Shown here piece by piece: positions 26,015 to 37,615 of a DNA stretch of 64,000 nt. The first letter of the stretch is position 1. Each line of letters begins with the position of its first letter. The DNA comes from Pseudomonas ovata. Its GTDB lineage: Bacteria; Pseudomonadota; Gammaproteobacteria; Pseudomonadales; Pseudomonadaceae. A program made the position numbers and the translations under genes. The stretch covers positions 62,001 to 126,000 of the forward strand of contig NZ_QFFU01000003.1 in assembly GCF_003131185.1 (NCBI RefSeq). Direction: 5' to 3'. The notes under the pieces are model-generated. The model did no database searches and was not told the DNA's origin. It saw only the letters and a program-made list of their open reading frames with translations.

Positions 26015-26107
26015 AGGTATGTTTTTAGACCAGACCATCTCTGGTTGAAACAGGTTACTTGCCAGAACTTGAGCGACCAAGCCCGGTTCTTGCAAACAAC
26101 CTTTAAA

Positions 26108-26184
26108 TGGTGCACTCGACAGGATTCGAACCTGTGACCGCTCGGTTCGTAGCCGAGTACTCTATCCAGCTGAGCTACGAGTGC
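26108..26184 (-). tRNA. tRNA-Arg (ACG anticodon), copy 1
   Basis: Third identical copy, with encoded CCA and anticodon ACG. No hairpin lies directly behind it, so it may be co-transcribed with copy 2. Confidence 0.96.
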
Positions 26185-26295
26185 ATATTCAGTGTTGCGC
26201 ATTTTAGGTCGTCGAATCGTTTTGTAAAGCGCTTTTTCCATCACCCCGAGTAGAAGGTTTCAGGTAAAGCCGGACTCGACGCACTACACAAATAA

Positions 26296-26388
26296 TGGCG
26301 GAGAACGGGGGATTCGAACCCCCGACACCCTTTTGAGGTGTACTCCCTTAGCAGGGGAGCGCCTTCGGCCACTCGGCCAGCTCTCCGC
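26296..26388 (-). tRNA. tRNA-Ser (GCT anticodon)
   Basis: A 93-nt class II tRNA with GCGGAGA/TTCTCCG acceptor arms, anticodon arm CTCCC-CTGCTAA-GGGAG (anticodon GCT), a long variable arm ACACCTC...GGGTGT, and encoded CCA. It lies just downstream of csrA, as in other pseudomonads. Confidence 0.95.
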
Positions 26389-26447
26389 AACACGGGGCGT
26401 ATAATAACCACGCTTATCCCGCTTTGCAAACAAAAAATTCAAATAAA

Positions 26448-26636
26448 TTAATGGCTTGGTTCCTGGTCCTTCTCTTTCTTGATCCGCAGGTAGATTTCCT
26501 CACGGTGAACCGCGACTTCCTTGGGCGCATTCACACCAATACGCACCTGATTACCCTTGACGCCGAGCACAGTCACGGTGATCTCACCATCACCAATGAT
26601 CAGGCTTTCTGCGCACCGACGAGTCAGAATCAGCAT
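26448..26636 (-). CDS. csrA: Post-transcriptional regulator CsrA/RsmA
   Basis: A 62-residue RNA-binding protein starting [19 protein letters not shown], with the conserved [19 protein letters not shown] core that contacts GGA motifs in mRNA leaders. It represses secondary metabolism and biofilm genes and is titrated by RsmY/RsmZ-type RNAs in Pseudomonas. GAGGAGA precedes the ATG at 26636. It follows lysC by 181 bases with a terminator between, so it has its own promoter. The order alaS-lysC-csrA-tRNA-Ser-tRNA-Arg is conserved in the genus. Confidence 0.97.
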   Translation of the reverse strand: MLILTRRCAESLIIGDGEITVTVLGVKGNQVRIGVNAPKEVAVHREEIYLRIKKEKDQEPSH

Positions 26637-26771
26637 ACTTTTCTCCTCACGCAATACATTCAGGAACAACAGTCTGCACCACCACCCGGCAACAGCTGGC
26701 GACAAGAAAGCCACGAGCCAAGCCTGAGTATTGACCAACCCACCGAAAAGAACAGGCTGTGTGCGCCATTC

Positions 26772-26806
26772 AAAAAGCACAAGGCGCGGTCATGCCGCGC
26801 CTTGTG
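26772..26806 (-). terminator. Rho-independent terminator of lysC
   Basis: On the minus strand a perfect 12-bp stem CACAAGGCGCGG/CCGCGCCTTGTG with a 5-base loop is followed by TTTTT. It lies 11 bases after the lysC stop. Confidence 0.88.
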
Positions 26807-26817
26807 TCAGTTGCAGC

Positions 26818-28050
26818 TCACTCGCCCTGACGAGGGGCATCCAGCTCGAAGGCCGTGTGCAGCGCGCGTACGGCCAGCTCGAGGTACTTCTCCTCGATGA
26901 CGACCGACACCTTGATCTCGGACGTGGAGATCATCTGGATATTGATGCTCTCCTTGGCCAGGGCTTCGAACATGCGGCTGGCGACACCGGCGTGCGAGCG
27001 CATGCCGACACCGACGATCGACACCTTGGCGATCTTGGTATCGCCGGAGACTTCACGGGCGCTGATTTCGCGCGCAGTGTTCTCCAGGATCTGCAAGGCC
27101 GCCTGGTAATCGTTGCGGTGCACGGTAAAGGTGAAGTCGGTGGTGTTATCGTGCGAAACATTTTGCACGATCATGTCGACTTCGACATTTGCGGCACTGA
27201 CAGGGCCCAGGATCTTGAAGGCCACGCCCGGGGTGTCTGGCACGCCACGGATCGTCAGCTTGGCTTCATCGCGGTTGAAAGCGATGCCGGAAATGATCGG
27301 CTGTTCCATGGATTCCTCTTCGTCAATGGTAATGAGGGTGCCCGGACCCTCCTTGAAGCTGTGCAGAACGCGCAGCGGGACATTGTATTTGCCGGCGAAC
27401 TCGACGGAACGGATCTGCAACACCTTGGACCCGAGGCTGGCCATTTCCAGCATCTCTTCGAAGGTGATCTTCTCCAGCCGCCGCGCCTGTGCCACGACCC
27501 GAGGGTCGGTGGTGTAGACGCCGTCGACGTCGGTGTAGATCTGGCACTCACTGGCCTTCAGGGCTGCCGCCAGGGCCACGCCCGTGGTGTCCGAACCGCC
27601 ACGACCGAGAGTCGTGATGTTGCCGCTCTCGTCGACCCCCTGGAACCCTGCGACCACCACCACGCGACCGGCCTTGAGGTCGGCGCGAATCTTCTGGTCA
27701 TCGATGTCCAGGATACGCGCCTTGGTGTGCGCACTGTCGGTCAGGATCCGCACCTGGTTGCCGGTGTAGGACACCGCCGGCACGCCACGCTTGATCAGGG
27801 CCATGGCCAGCAGACCAATGGTCACCTGTTCGCCGGTGGACACGATCACGTCCAGCTCGCGCGGGACCGGCTGATCGGTGATCTGCCGGGCCAGGTCGAT
27901 CAGCCGGTTGGTTTCGCCGCTCATGGCCGACAGCACGACCACCAGGTCGTCACCGGCCTCGCGGAACTTCTTGATTTTCTCGGCCACCTGTTCGATCCGC
28001 TCGACAGTGCCGACGGAGGTGCCGCCAAATTTCTGTACGATCAAAGCCAT
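26818..28050 (-). CDS. lysC: Aspartate kinase
   Basis: A 410-residue enzyme that phosphorylates aspartate, opening lysine, threonine and methionine synthesis. The N-terminal kinase domain begins MALIVQKFGGTSVG and carries GRGGSDTTGVALAAAL. Two ACT domains occupy the C-terminus (VSHDNTTDFTFTV... and VSIVGVGMRSHAGVASRMFEAL), which bind lysine/threonine for feedback control. Length matches the alpha chain of type II enzymes. An internal start could give the beta chain seen in some bacteria; not examined here. Downstream of alaS by 90 bases. Confidence 0.96.
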   Translation of the reverse strand: MALIVQKFGGTSVGTVERIEQVAEKIKKFREAGDDLVVVLSAMSGETNRLIDLARQITDQPVPRELDVIVSTGEQVTIGLLAMALIKRGVPAVSYTGNQVRILTDSAHTKARILDIDDQKIRADLKAGRVVVVAGFQGVDESGNITTLGRGGSDTTGVALAAALKASECQIYTDVDGVYTTDPRVVAQARRLEKITFEEMLEMASLGSKVLQIRSVEFAGKYNVPLRVLHSFKEGPGTLITIDEEESMEQPIISGIAFNRDEAKLTIRGVPDTPGVAFKILGPVSAANVEVDMIVQNVSHDNTTDFTFTVHRNDYQAALQILENTAREISAREVSGDTKIAKVSIVGVGMRSHAGVASRMFEALAKESINIQMISTSEIKVSVVIEEKYLELAVRALHTAFELDAPRQGE

Positions 28051-28103
28051 CTCAATGCCGCCTCAGAGCCTTTAAAAGGCACCCGTTAACATTCAATCCA
28101 GGC

Positions 28104-28131
28104 CCGGCCTGCCGGTTGTCCGACAGGCCGG
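28104..28131. other. Intergenic hairpin between alaS and lysC
   Basis: CCGGCCTG/CAGGCCGG, an 8-bp stem with a 12-base loop and no T-run. It may be a weak processing or partial termination site within an alaS-lysC transcript. Confidence 0.4.
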
Positions 28132-28140
28132 CACGCCGGG

Positions 28141-30765
<2,625 letters not shown>

Positions 30766-30963
30766 TAGGTTCTTCCACGGAAACTGCAGCCAGGCCCGTA
30801 CACAACGTCACGCGACGTAACGACGGCAAAGGGCCGCATTATATAGGCGTTACCGCCTCGGTACAGTGTGTTTGTGTGATAGGGACGTTCAATTGGACTA
30901 TCGGGCACCTCAGAAACTACAGGCGTTGTCATCGCCGGCGCTTTCAAAGGTGCCTTGGGGGCT

Positions 30964-31968
30964 TCAGGCGCGGACAAAGCCTGCAAATACTTCCAGCACC
31001 TGCTCGATCTGCGCCGCCGAGACATCCAGGTGCGTCACCAGGCGCAAGCGCGGCGCGGCACTCACGATCACGCCGTGCGCAGCGCAATACGCCTTGAGTG
31101 CGGCGGCACGCTCGCCCATGTGCACGTAGACCATATTGGTCTGCACCGGCTCGACTTCCAGGCCCAGCGCGCTCAGTCCCTCGCCCAGACGGGCAGCATG
31201 GGCGTGGTCGTCCGCCAGACGCTGCACCTGGTGATCCAGGGCATAGAGCCCTGCGGCCGCCAGCAGGCCGGCCTGGCGCATGCCGCCGCCGACCATCTTG
31301 CGCAACCGCGCCGCCTTGCCGATCAGCGCCTGCGAGCCGCACAGCACCGACCCTACCGGCGCGCCCAGGCCCTTGGACAGGCATATCGAAACCGAGTCGA
31401 AATACCGGGTGATTTCCCGGGCATCGACACCCAGTCGCACCGCGGCGTTGTACAACCGGGCGCCGTCCAGGTGCAGGGCCAGGCCGTGCGCGTGGGTCAA
31501 CTGGCGGGCGGCGGCCAGGTAATCGAGCGGCAGCACCTTGCCCTGCATGGTGTTTTCCAGGGCCAGCAAGCGGGTGCGGGCAAAGTGGAAATCGTCCGGC
31601 TTGATCGCAGCCAGCACCTGCTGCAGATCCAGAGAGCCATCGGCCTGCACTTCCAGCGGCTGTGGCTGGATGGAACCCAGCACCGCCGCGCCGCCGCCTT
31701 CGTATTTGTAGGTGTGTGCCTGCTGGCCGACGATGTATTCATCGCCTCGCTCGCAATGGGCCATCAGGCCCAGCAGGTTGCTCATGGTGCCGCTGGGCAC
31801 GAACAACGCCGCCTCGAAACCCAGGCGTTCGGCCAGCACCGCTTGCAGGCGATTGACGGTGGGGTCTTCACCGTACACATCATCGCCCAGCGGTGCCTCG
31901 GCCATGGCCTTTCGCATACCGACAGAGGGCTGGGTAACCGTGTCGCTGCGCAGATCGATCGTGATCAT
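30964..31968 (-). CDS. ltaE: Low-specificity L-threonine aldolase
   Basis: A 334-residue PLP enzyme that splits threonine/allo-threonine to glycine and acetaldehyde. It starts [22 protein letters not shown] and shows [46 protein letters not shown] and the Schiff-base Lys in [19 protein letters not shown] at 31968 is preceded by AGGGAG; the longer open frame to 32160 would run into the riboswitch region and lacks support. It is divergent from the FMN riboswitch-ribH unit. Confidence 0.93.
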   Translation of the reverse strand: MITIDLRSDTVTQPSVGMRKAMAEAPLGDDVYGEDPTVNRLQAVLAERLGFEAALFVPSGTMSNLLGLMAHCERGDEYIVGQQAHTYKYEGGGAAVLGSIQPQPLEVQADGSLDLQQVLAAIKPDDFHFARTRLLALENTMQGKVLPLDYLAAARQLTHAHGLALHLDGARLYNAAVRLGVDAREITRYFDSVSICLSKGLGAPVGSVLCGSQALIGKAARLRKMVGGGMRQAGLLAAAGLYALDHQVQRLADDHAHAARLGEGLSALGLEVEPVQTNMVYVHMGERAAALKAYCAAHGVIVSAAPRLRLVTHLDVSAAQIEQVLEVFAGFVRA

Positions 31969-32111
31969 GAAAAACTCCCTGGGCAAAACGCGGACATCGT
32001 GGCAGAGCGCCGCCGTTATAAGCAAAATGCATGAACACCATACTAAAGTGTCCAAGCATCTTGGCCATAACTGTGATAAAAATCCTGCGCCGGCGCCACA
32101 CAGTGTCGGCA

Positions 32112-32258
32112 ACGTTCTCAGGGCGGGGTGCAAGTCCCCACCGGCGGTAATGACGCACAACGTCTAGCCCGCGAGCGCTGCAGCCTCATGGCCGCAGGTC
32201 AGCAGACCCGGTGTGATCCCGGGGCCGACGGTCATAGTCCGGATGAAGAGAGAACGGG
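32112..32258 (+). promoter_or_regulatory. FMN riboswitch (RFN element)
   Basis: The conserved RFN blocks are all visible: TCTCAGGGCGGGGTGCAAGT (32116-32135), CCCCACCGGCGGTAA, AGCCCGCGAGCG, GTCAGCAGACCCGGTG, and TCATAGTCCGGATGAAGAGAGAA before 32258. It lies 123 bases ahead of the lumazine synthase start. FMN binding should lower expression of that gene. Downstream, a hairpin at 32349-32369 overlaps the ribosome-binding site, suggesting control at translation. Confidence 0.95.
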
Positions 32259-32348
32259 ATGTGTGTCGACCGTATCGAGTGTTTTATCGAAAGCCTGCAA
32301 GGTTTCGATGCGCTCATGCGCCACCGGTATCCCCTTCGATCAAAACGC

Positions 32349-32371
32349 CCTGTTTTATTGATAAACAGGAG
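32349..32371 (+). promoter_or_regulatory. Hairpin covering the ribHtype gene's ribosome-binding site
   Basis: CCTGTTT (32349-32355) pairs with AAACAGG (32363-32369), whose last bases are part of the AGGAG ribosome-binding site at 32367-32371. When folded it would hide the site. It is the likely expression platform of the FMN riboswitch. Confidence 0.6.
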
Positions 32372-32380
32372 TCAGAACAC

Positions 32381-32887
32381 GTGCAACCTACCGCTATCAA
32401 CAGCAAGAGCCACGCCAACGAACGCATCGCGTTCATCCAGGCCAGCTGGCACAAGGACATCGTCGACCAGAGCCGCAAGGGCTTTCTCGCCGAAATCACC
32501 CGCCTGGGCTACAGCGAAAACGACATCGACCTGTTCGAAGTCGGCGGTGCCTTTGAAATTCCCCTGCACGCCAAACTGCTCGCCAATACCGGCCGCTATG
32601 CCGGCATCGTCGCTGCAGGCCTGGTGGTCGACGGCGGTATCTACCGTCACGAATTCGTCGCCCAGTCGGTGATCAGCGGCCTGATGCAAGTGCAGCTGGA
32701 AACCCAGGTGCCAGTGTTCTCGGTGGTTTTGACCCCGCACCATTTCCACGCCGGCGAAGAACACCACAAATTCTTCTTTGAGCACTTCGTGCACAAAGGT
32801 GAAGAAGCCGCGCGCACCTGCGCCGATACGCTGGCCAAGGTACGTCAGCTGCATCACCTGGCCGCGCCGCAGAAAGCGGCAGGCTGA
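32381..32887 (+). CDS. ribH2: 6,7-dimethyl-8-ribityllumazine synthase, RibH2 type
   Basis: A 168-residue lumazine synthase, which joins the pyrimidine and the four-carbon phosphate in riboflavin synthesis. ERIAFIQASWHKDIVDQS at the N-terminus, FEVGGAFEIPLHAKLL, AGLVVDGGIYRHEFVAQSVISGLMQ and PVFSVVLTPHHFH cover the active site. Its differences from the usual RibH motifs fit the type II (RibH2) subgroup. The start is GTG at 32381 with AGGAG ten bases upstream. It is a single gene behind an FMN riboswitch, so it is probably a second, flavin-regulated copy separate from the main rib cluster. Confidence 0.88.
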   Translation: MQPTAINSKSHANERIAFIQASWHKDIVDQSRKGFLAEITRLGYSENDIDLFEVGGAFEIPLHAKLLANTGRYAGIVAAGLVVDGGIYRHEFVAQSVISGLMQVQLETQVPVFSVVLTPHHFHAGEEHHKFFFEHFVHKGEEAARTCADTLAKVRQLHHLAAPQKAAG

Positions 32888-33218
32888 TTCTGCCCCGGAT
32901 TGGGGAGGCCACTCCCCAATCGCCCTTTGCTTACCCTCCCCACTCTGCCCTGCCCTGCTTTTCCTGCCTGCTCGCCCATCGGCACACCCTCCTTACTCAT
33001 CATATCTCTACGCTCTGATCGAACGATCCAGTCTTTTTCGACCTTTCACCTTAACGCTGAATATTGGCCCAAGTTCTTTAAAACCGGCTGTATGACGCGC
33101 GTATCGAAGAAGTAATACTGGTCATTGCAGAAAAAAAATTTCTGGTGTCATACTATGTCCTACAACAAAACGGGTGCCATTACGGCCCGAGAGATCTTCA
33201 CGAAAGGCGAGCATTTTC
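32888..33218. other. Intergenic region ribH2 / aminotransferase
   Basis: About 330 bases with no gene. A possible sigma-70 promoter for the downstream genes is TTGCAG at 33125-33130 and CATACT at 33149-33154 with 18-base spacing. The region 32930-33010 is pyrimidine-rich. Confidence 0.4.
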
Positions 33219-34421
33219 ATGGATTTTGAAAGTCGACGCGTCAAACAGATTTCTTCATCTCCCAGCATGGTCATCTCGATGCGTGCCAAGGAGCTGGCCA
33301 GCCAGGGCCGCGACATTGTCGACATGAGCATCGGCGAACCGGACTTCGATACCCCCCCTCATATCATTGAAGCCGCCCACCAGGCGATGCTGGCCGGCCA
33401 TACCCGCTATACCGCGCCGCAAGGCACGCTGGCATTGCGCAAGGCCATCGCCGGCAAGCTTCAACGCGAAAACGGCCTGACCTACAGCATCGATGAGATC
33501 ACCGTGGGCAATGGTGCCAAACAGGTCATCTACAACACCTTCGTAGCGACCCTGGAACCTGATGACGAAGTCATCATTCCGGCGCCGTACTGGGTCTCCT
33601 ACTCCGACATCGTCACGCTCAACGGCGGCATTGCGCGGGTCATTGCGTGTGACATCGATGCAGGCTTCAAGCTCACGCCCGCCAGGCTGCAAGACACGCT
33701 GAACAACAAGACCCGTTGGCTGATCCTCAACTCGCCTTGCAACCCCAGCGGCGCCATCTACTCGCAGGACGAGCTGCAGGCCCTGGGCAAGGTCCTGGAA
33801 GCGTTTCCGAATGTGCTGATCATGTCCGACGAGATCTACGAGCATGTCGTGCTGGCGGACCAGCCTTTTGTGTCATTCGCCAACGCCTGCCCGCATCTGC
33901 GCGAGCGCACCCTGCTGATCAATGGCGTAGCCAAGGCCTACGCCATGACCGGCTGGCGGATCGGCTATGGAGCAGGTCCCAAGGCACTGATCGCCGCCAT
34001 CAGCAAGATCCAGTCGCAAAGCACCTCGGGCGCCAGCGGGATCTCCCAAGAAGCTTCACGCGTAGCACTTGAAGGCCCTCAGGATTTTGTCAGCCAATGT
34101 GCAAAAGAATATGCCGAGCGCGGCCGATTGCTGGTCGACGGCTTGAGCGAATGCGACGGCCTGCGCGTGAGCGCACCGGCAGGTGCCTTTTATGCGTTTC
34201 CCGAATGCAGCCAGCTGTTCGGGCGCACCACCCCGGATGGCCAGGTGATTGACAACGATGTCCAGCTGTCTGCCTACCTGCTTGATCAAGCGGGCGTCGC
34301 GGTGGTGCCGGGTATTGCATTCGGCCTGCCGGGATACTTTCGACTGTCTTTTGCAACCTCTCGCGAACACATAACAAAAGCCGTCGGATCCATTCGCGAA
34401 GCCCTGGCAGCCCTGCGCTGA
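33219..34421 (+). CDS. Class I/II aminotransferase, aspartate aminotransferase type
   Basis: A 400-residue PLP enzyme of fold type I. SIGEPDFDTPPHI, YTAPQGTLALRKAIA, NGAKQVIYN, NSPCNPSGAIYS, MSDEIYEHVV and the Schiff-base Lys in NGVAKAYAMTGWRIGYGAGP are the aspartate/aromatic aminotransferase signature. ATG at 33219 follows AAAGGCGAG. The next gene begins 55 bases later and encodes a glutamate/aspartate-type binding protein, so the operon may import and transaminate acidic or related amino acids. The exact substrate is not clear. Confidence 0.88.
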   Translation: MDFESRRVKQISSSPSMVISMRAKELASQGRDIVDMSIGEPDFDTPPHIIEAAHQAMLAGHTRYTAPQGTLALRKAIAGKLQRENGLTYSIDEITVGNGAKQVIYNTFVATLEPDDEVIIPAPYWVSYSDIVTLNGGIARVIACDIDAGFKLTPARLQDTLNNKTRWLILNSPCNPSGAIYSQDELQALGKVLEAFPNVLIMSDEIYEHVVLADQPFVSFANACPHLRERTLLINGVAKAYAMTGWRIGYGAGPKALIAAISKIQSQSTSGASGISQEASRVALEGPQDFVSQCAKEYAERGRLLVDGLSECDGLRVSAPAGAFYAFPECSQLFGRTTPDGQVIDNDVQLSAYLLDQAGVAVVPGIAFGLPGYFRLSFATSREHITKAVGSIREALAALR

Positions 34422-34476
34422 CAGCCTTTGCTTTTTGCTGCACCCAAAGCTGCCAATAACAACGTCGGAGATCCTC

Positions 34477-35376
34477 ATGTTTGATCACCAGAAAAAGCTG
34501 CTTGCCCTTATTGTGACCGCTTGCGTGGCGTGCAGTGCCGCCCAGGCCGAAGACCTCACCGGCACTCTGAAAAAGATCAAGGAGTCGGGCACCGTCACCC
34601 TCGGTTACCGCGATGCATCGCTGCCGTTTTCCTACCTCGACGATGCCCAGAAACCTATCGGCTACAGCATCGAGCTGTGCCAGAAGATCGTTGACCAGAT
34701 CAAGGTCAAGGTCGGCGAGCCGAACCTCAAGACTGAATATGTTTCGGTGGTGGCCGCGACCCGTACCCCGCTGCTGATCAACGGCACCATCGACATGGAG
34801 TGTGGCGTCACCACCAACACGGTCGAACGCCAGAAACAGATCGGTTTCCTGCTGACCAGCTATGTTGCGAGCGCCAAGTACGCCGTGAAAAAGAGTGCCG
34901 GCATCAATAGCGTGGCCGACCTCAAAGGCAAGTCGGTGGTCGTCATCACAGGCGGCAGCGGTGAGTGGATCACCAAGAACCTTGACCGTGACAAAGCCAT
35001 GGGCCTGAAGCTGCTCAATGCCAAGGACGGTGCTGAAGCATTCCTGATGCTGGAGACCGGCCGCGCCGTTGCCTACATCAATGACGATGTGCAGTTGATG
35101 GCCACCATCGCGCAAAGCCGCAGCCCGGACGCTTACGCACTGCTGCCTGAACCGATGTCGGCAGAACCCTACGCCATCGGCATCCGCAAGAACGACCCCC
35201 AGTTCAAGACGTTCGCTGACGACGTGCTGCGCAACCTGTACAGCACAGGTGTGATCGACACCCAATACCCCAAGTGGTTCTTGCAGCCGATCCCGCCGAA
35301 AAACGCTGTGATCAACCTGCCCATGAGCGATGCCCTCAAGCAGCTTATCGCCAACCCCAACGACACGGGCGTCTGA
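34477..35376 (+). CDS. gltI: Glutamate/aspartate-type ABC transporter binding protein
   Basis: A 299-residue periplasmic solute-binding protein (family 3). A signal peptide of about 24 residues ends CSAAQA. GTVTLGYRDASLPFSYLDDAQKPIGYSIELCQKI is the lobe I start, and INGTIDMECGVTTNTVERQKQIGF is characteristic of GltI-type acidic amino acid receptors. CGGAG precedes the start at 34477. Together with the two permeases and the ATPase that follow it forms a complete importer. A substrate other than Glu/Asp cannot be excluded. Confidence 0.9.
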   Translation: MFDHQKKLLALIVTACVACSAAQAEDLTGTLKKIKESGTVTLGYRDASLPFSYLDDAQKPIGYSIELCQKIVDQIKVKVGEPNLKTEYVSVVAATRTPLLINGTIDMECGVTTNTVERQKQIGFLLTSYVASAKYAVKKSAGINSVADLKGKSVVVITGGSGEWITKNLDRDKAMGLKLLNAKDGAEAFLMLETGRAVAYINDDVQLMATIAQSRSPDAYALLPEPMSAEPYAIGIRKNDPQFKTFADDVLRNLYSTGVIDTQYPKWFLQPIPPKNAVINLPMSDALKQLIANPNDTGV

Positions 35377-35472
35377 TCCGACATCATCCGCCTGACAGTA
35401 ATGCGGCCTCTGCCCGTTACTGCCAGGCACACCCCCCTGCCTTTTCAGTCCCACTCAAACGCTGGTGCCTGC

Positions 35473-36201
35473 ATGGATTACAACTGGAACTGGGGCATTT
35501 TCTGGGAATTCGCACCCGGAGAAACCTCCTCTTATCTGCAATGGCTGCTCACCGGCACGGCCTGGACCCTGGCGACCACTGTGGTTGCATTCGGCCTGGC
35601 GCTGGTGATCGGTGCGCTGGTCGGCACCTTGCGGACCGGCACGATCATGCCGCTGGTGTGGTTGTGCAACCTGTACACCGAGGTGTTTCGCAACATTCCC
35701 TTGCTGGTGCAGATGTTCATCTGTTTCTTCGTCATCCCCGAACTGCTGCCGGTCAGCATGGGTGATTACCTCAAGCAAGATCTGCCCTACCCCTCTTTTT
35801 TCAGTGCTGTCGCGGCACTGACCCTGTTCACGTCGGCCAAGCTGTCGGAGCTGTTCAAGGCGGGCATTGAATCGATTGCTCACGGTCAGCGTGGTGCGGC
35901 CCTGGCGCTGGGACTGCGGCCGCGGCAGATGTACATGAACGTGCTGCTTCCCCAAGCGATCCGGATCGTATTTCCACCCCTGACCTCCGAGGCGCTCAAC
36001 ACACTGAAAAACTCCTCGGTGGCATTGACCATCGGGCTCATGGAGTTGACCGCACAAGCCCGTAACGTCAGTGAGTACTCGTTCAATACCTTCGAGGCCT
36101 TCAGTGCGGCAACCCTGATCTATGTGGTTGTCTCACTGCTGGTGACTTTCGTCATGGGGCGCATTGAGCGCGCCTTGACCCTGCGCGGCGCGGTGAGGTA
36201 G
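35473..36201 (+). CDS. gltJ: ABC permease subunit, GltJ type
   Basis: A 242-residue inner-membrane permease of the polar amino acid family. The EVFRNIPLLVQMFICFFVIPELLP segment and the EAA loop (GIESIAHGQRGAALALGLRPRQM...LPQAIRIVFPPL) dock the ATPase. The ATG at 35473 is preferred over an open frame from 35401, since MDYNWNWGIFW is the usual N-terminus. The gene ends three bases before gltK. Confidence 0.91.
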   Translation: MDYNWNWGIFWEFAPGETSSYLQWLLTGTAWTLATTVVAFGLALVIGALVGTLRTGTIMPLVWLCNLYTEVFRNIPLLVQMFICFFVIPELLPVSMGDYLKQDLPYPSFFSAVAALTLFTSAKLSELFKAGIESIAHGQRGAALALGLRPRQMYMNVLLPQAIRIVFPPLTSEALNTLKNSSVALTIGLMELTAQARNVSEYSFNTFEAFSAATLIYVVVSLLVTFVMGRIERALTLRGAVR

Positions 36202-36203
36202 TC

Positions 36204-36890
36204 ATGTTCGATCTTGACCCAAGCGTTATCGTCCGGGCCCTGCCGGCACTCTGGAACGGACTGAAATTCACCTTGCTGCTGACAGCGGTCGCCATGTCGG
36301 TGGGCATCGTGGCCGGCACGCTGGTCGCCCTGATGCGTCTGTCGAGCAATCGGTTATTGCGCGGCTTCGCCCTGGGCTATGTCACCGTCATGCGCAGCAT
36401 TCCGCTGGTGCTGGTGATTTTCTGGTTCTACTTCCTGATGCCGCTGCTGCTGCAAATGGCGTTCAACAGCGAACGGCCCGTACAGATCGGGCCGGTGGTG
36501 ACCGCTTTTGTCACCTTCTGCATGTTCGAGACAGCCTATTACAGCGAGATCGTGCGCGGTGGCATCCAGAGCATCAGCGCCGGACAGCGACAGGCCGCCG
36601 CCGCGCTGGGGCTGCGCCCGACACAATCGATGCTGTATGTAATCCTGCCCCAGGCGCTGCGGCGCATGCTGCCACTGTTGCTGACCCAGACCATCATCCT
36701 GTTCCAGGACACCTCACTGGTCTACGTGCTGTCCATCGCCGACTTCACCGGGGCCGCGAGCAAGTTCGCGCAACGTGACGGCCGCCTGGTCGAGCTGTAC
36801 CTGTTCGTGGCCCTGGTCTACCTAGTGATCTGCTACGGCCTGTCGCGCCTGAGTAAGCGGCTGAAAAGAAATACGGAGCTCAAAGCATGA
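36204..36890 (+). CDS. gltK: ABC permease subunit, GltK type
   Basis: A 228-residue partner permease. [22 protein letters not shown] and the EAA loop [40 protein letters not shown] are clear. It starts two bases after the gltJ stop and overlaps gltL by 4 bases (ATGA), so translation is coupled. Confidence 0.92.
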   Translation: MFDLDPSVIVRALPALWNGLKFTLLLTAVAMSVGIVAGTLVALMRLSSNRLLRGFALGYVTVMRSIPLVLVIFWFYFLMPLLLQMAFNSERPVQIGPVVTAFVTFCMFETAYYSEIVRGGIQSISAGQRQAAAALGLRPTQSMLYVILPQALRRMLPLLLTQTIILFQDTSLVYVLSIADFTGAASKFAQRDGRLVELYLFVALVYLVICYGLSRLSKRLKRNTELKA

Positions 36891-37615
36891 TCCAGCTGAA
36901 CAATCTGAGCAAATGGTACGGTGATTTCCAAGTGCTGAAAAACTGCACCACCCAACTGTCGCGTGGCGAAGTGGTGGTGGTCTGTGGGCCGTCCGGCTCG
37001 GGCAAAAGCACCCTGATCAAATGCGTCAATGGCCTGGAGCCGGTGCAGGAAGGCGAGATTCTCATCGACAGCCAACCGGTGACTGGCCGCGGCGTCGATC
37101 TGCCGAAACTGCGTGCCCGCGTGGGCATGGTGTTTCAGCACTTCGAGCTGTTTCCGCACCTGAGCATCATCGACAACATCAACCTGGCACAGATCAAGGT
37201 CCTGGGCCGCGACCGTGATACGGCCACACAAAAAGGCCTGGCGCTGCTTGATCGGGTAGGCCTGAAAAGCCATGCGCATAAATTCCCGATCCAGCTTTCA
37301 GGAGGACAACAACAACGCGTTGCCATCGCTCGCGCCCTGGCCATGGACCCTATCGCCATGCTGTTCGATGAACCTACTTCGGCGCTCGACCCGGAAATGG
37401 TCAATGAGGTGCTTGATGTCATGGTCGAGCTGGCCCGCGAAGGCATGACCATGATGTGCGTCACCCACGAAATGGGTTTTGCACGCAAGGTGGCTGATCG
37501 TGTCGTGTTCATGGACGGCGGTGAGATCATTGAAGACGTGAAGTCTGAAGATTTCTTCAGCGCCCCACGCTCGGACCGGGCACGCAACTTCCTGTCAAAG
37601 ATCCTCCAGCACTGA
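36887..37615 (+). CDS. gltL: ABC transporter ATPase, GltL type
   Basis: A 242-residue ATPase of the polar amino acid family. Walker [10 protein letters not shown] (about 33-41), Q-loop [12 protein letters not shown], signature [15 protein letters not shown], Walker [14 protein letters not shown] and switch His in VTHEMGFAR are all intact. It energises the GltIJK importer. Its 3' end overlaps the convergent astE by 21 bases. Confidence 0.93.
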   Translation: MIQLNNLSKWYGDFQVLKNCTTQLSRGEVVVVCGPSGSGKSTLIKCVNGLEPVQEGEILIDSQPVTGRGVDLPKLRARVGMVFQHFELFPHLSIIDNINLAQIKVLGRDRDTATQKGLALLDRVGLKSHAHKFPIQLSGGQQQRVAIARALAMDPIAMLFDEPTSALDPEMVNEVLDVMVELAREGMTMMCVTHEMGFARKVADRVVFMDGGEIIEDVKSEDFFSAPRSDRARNFLSKILQH

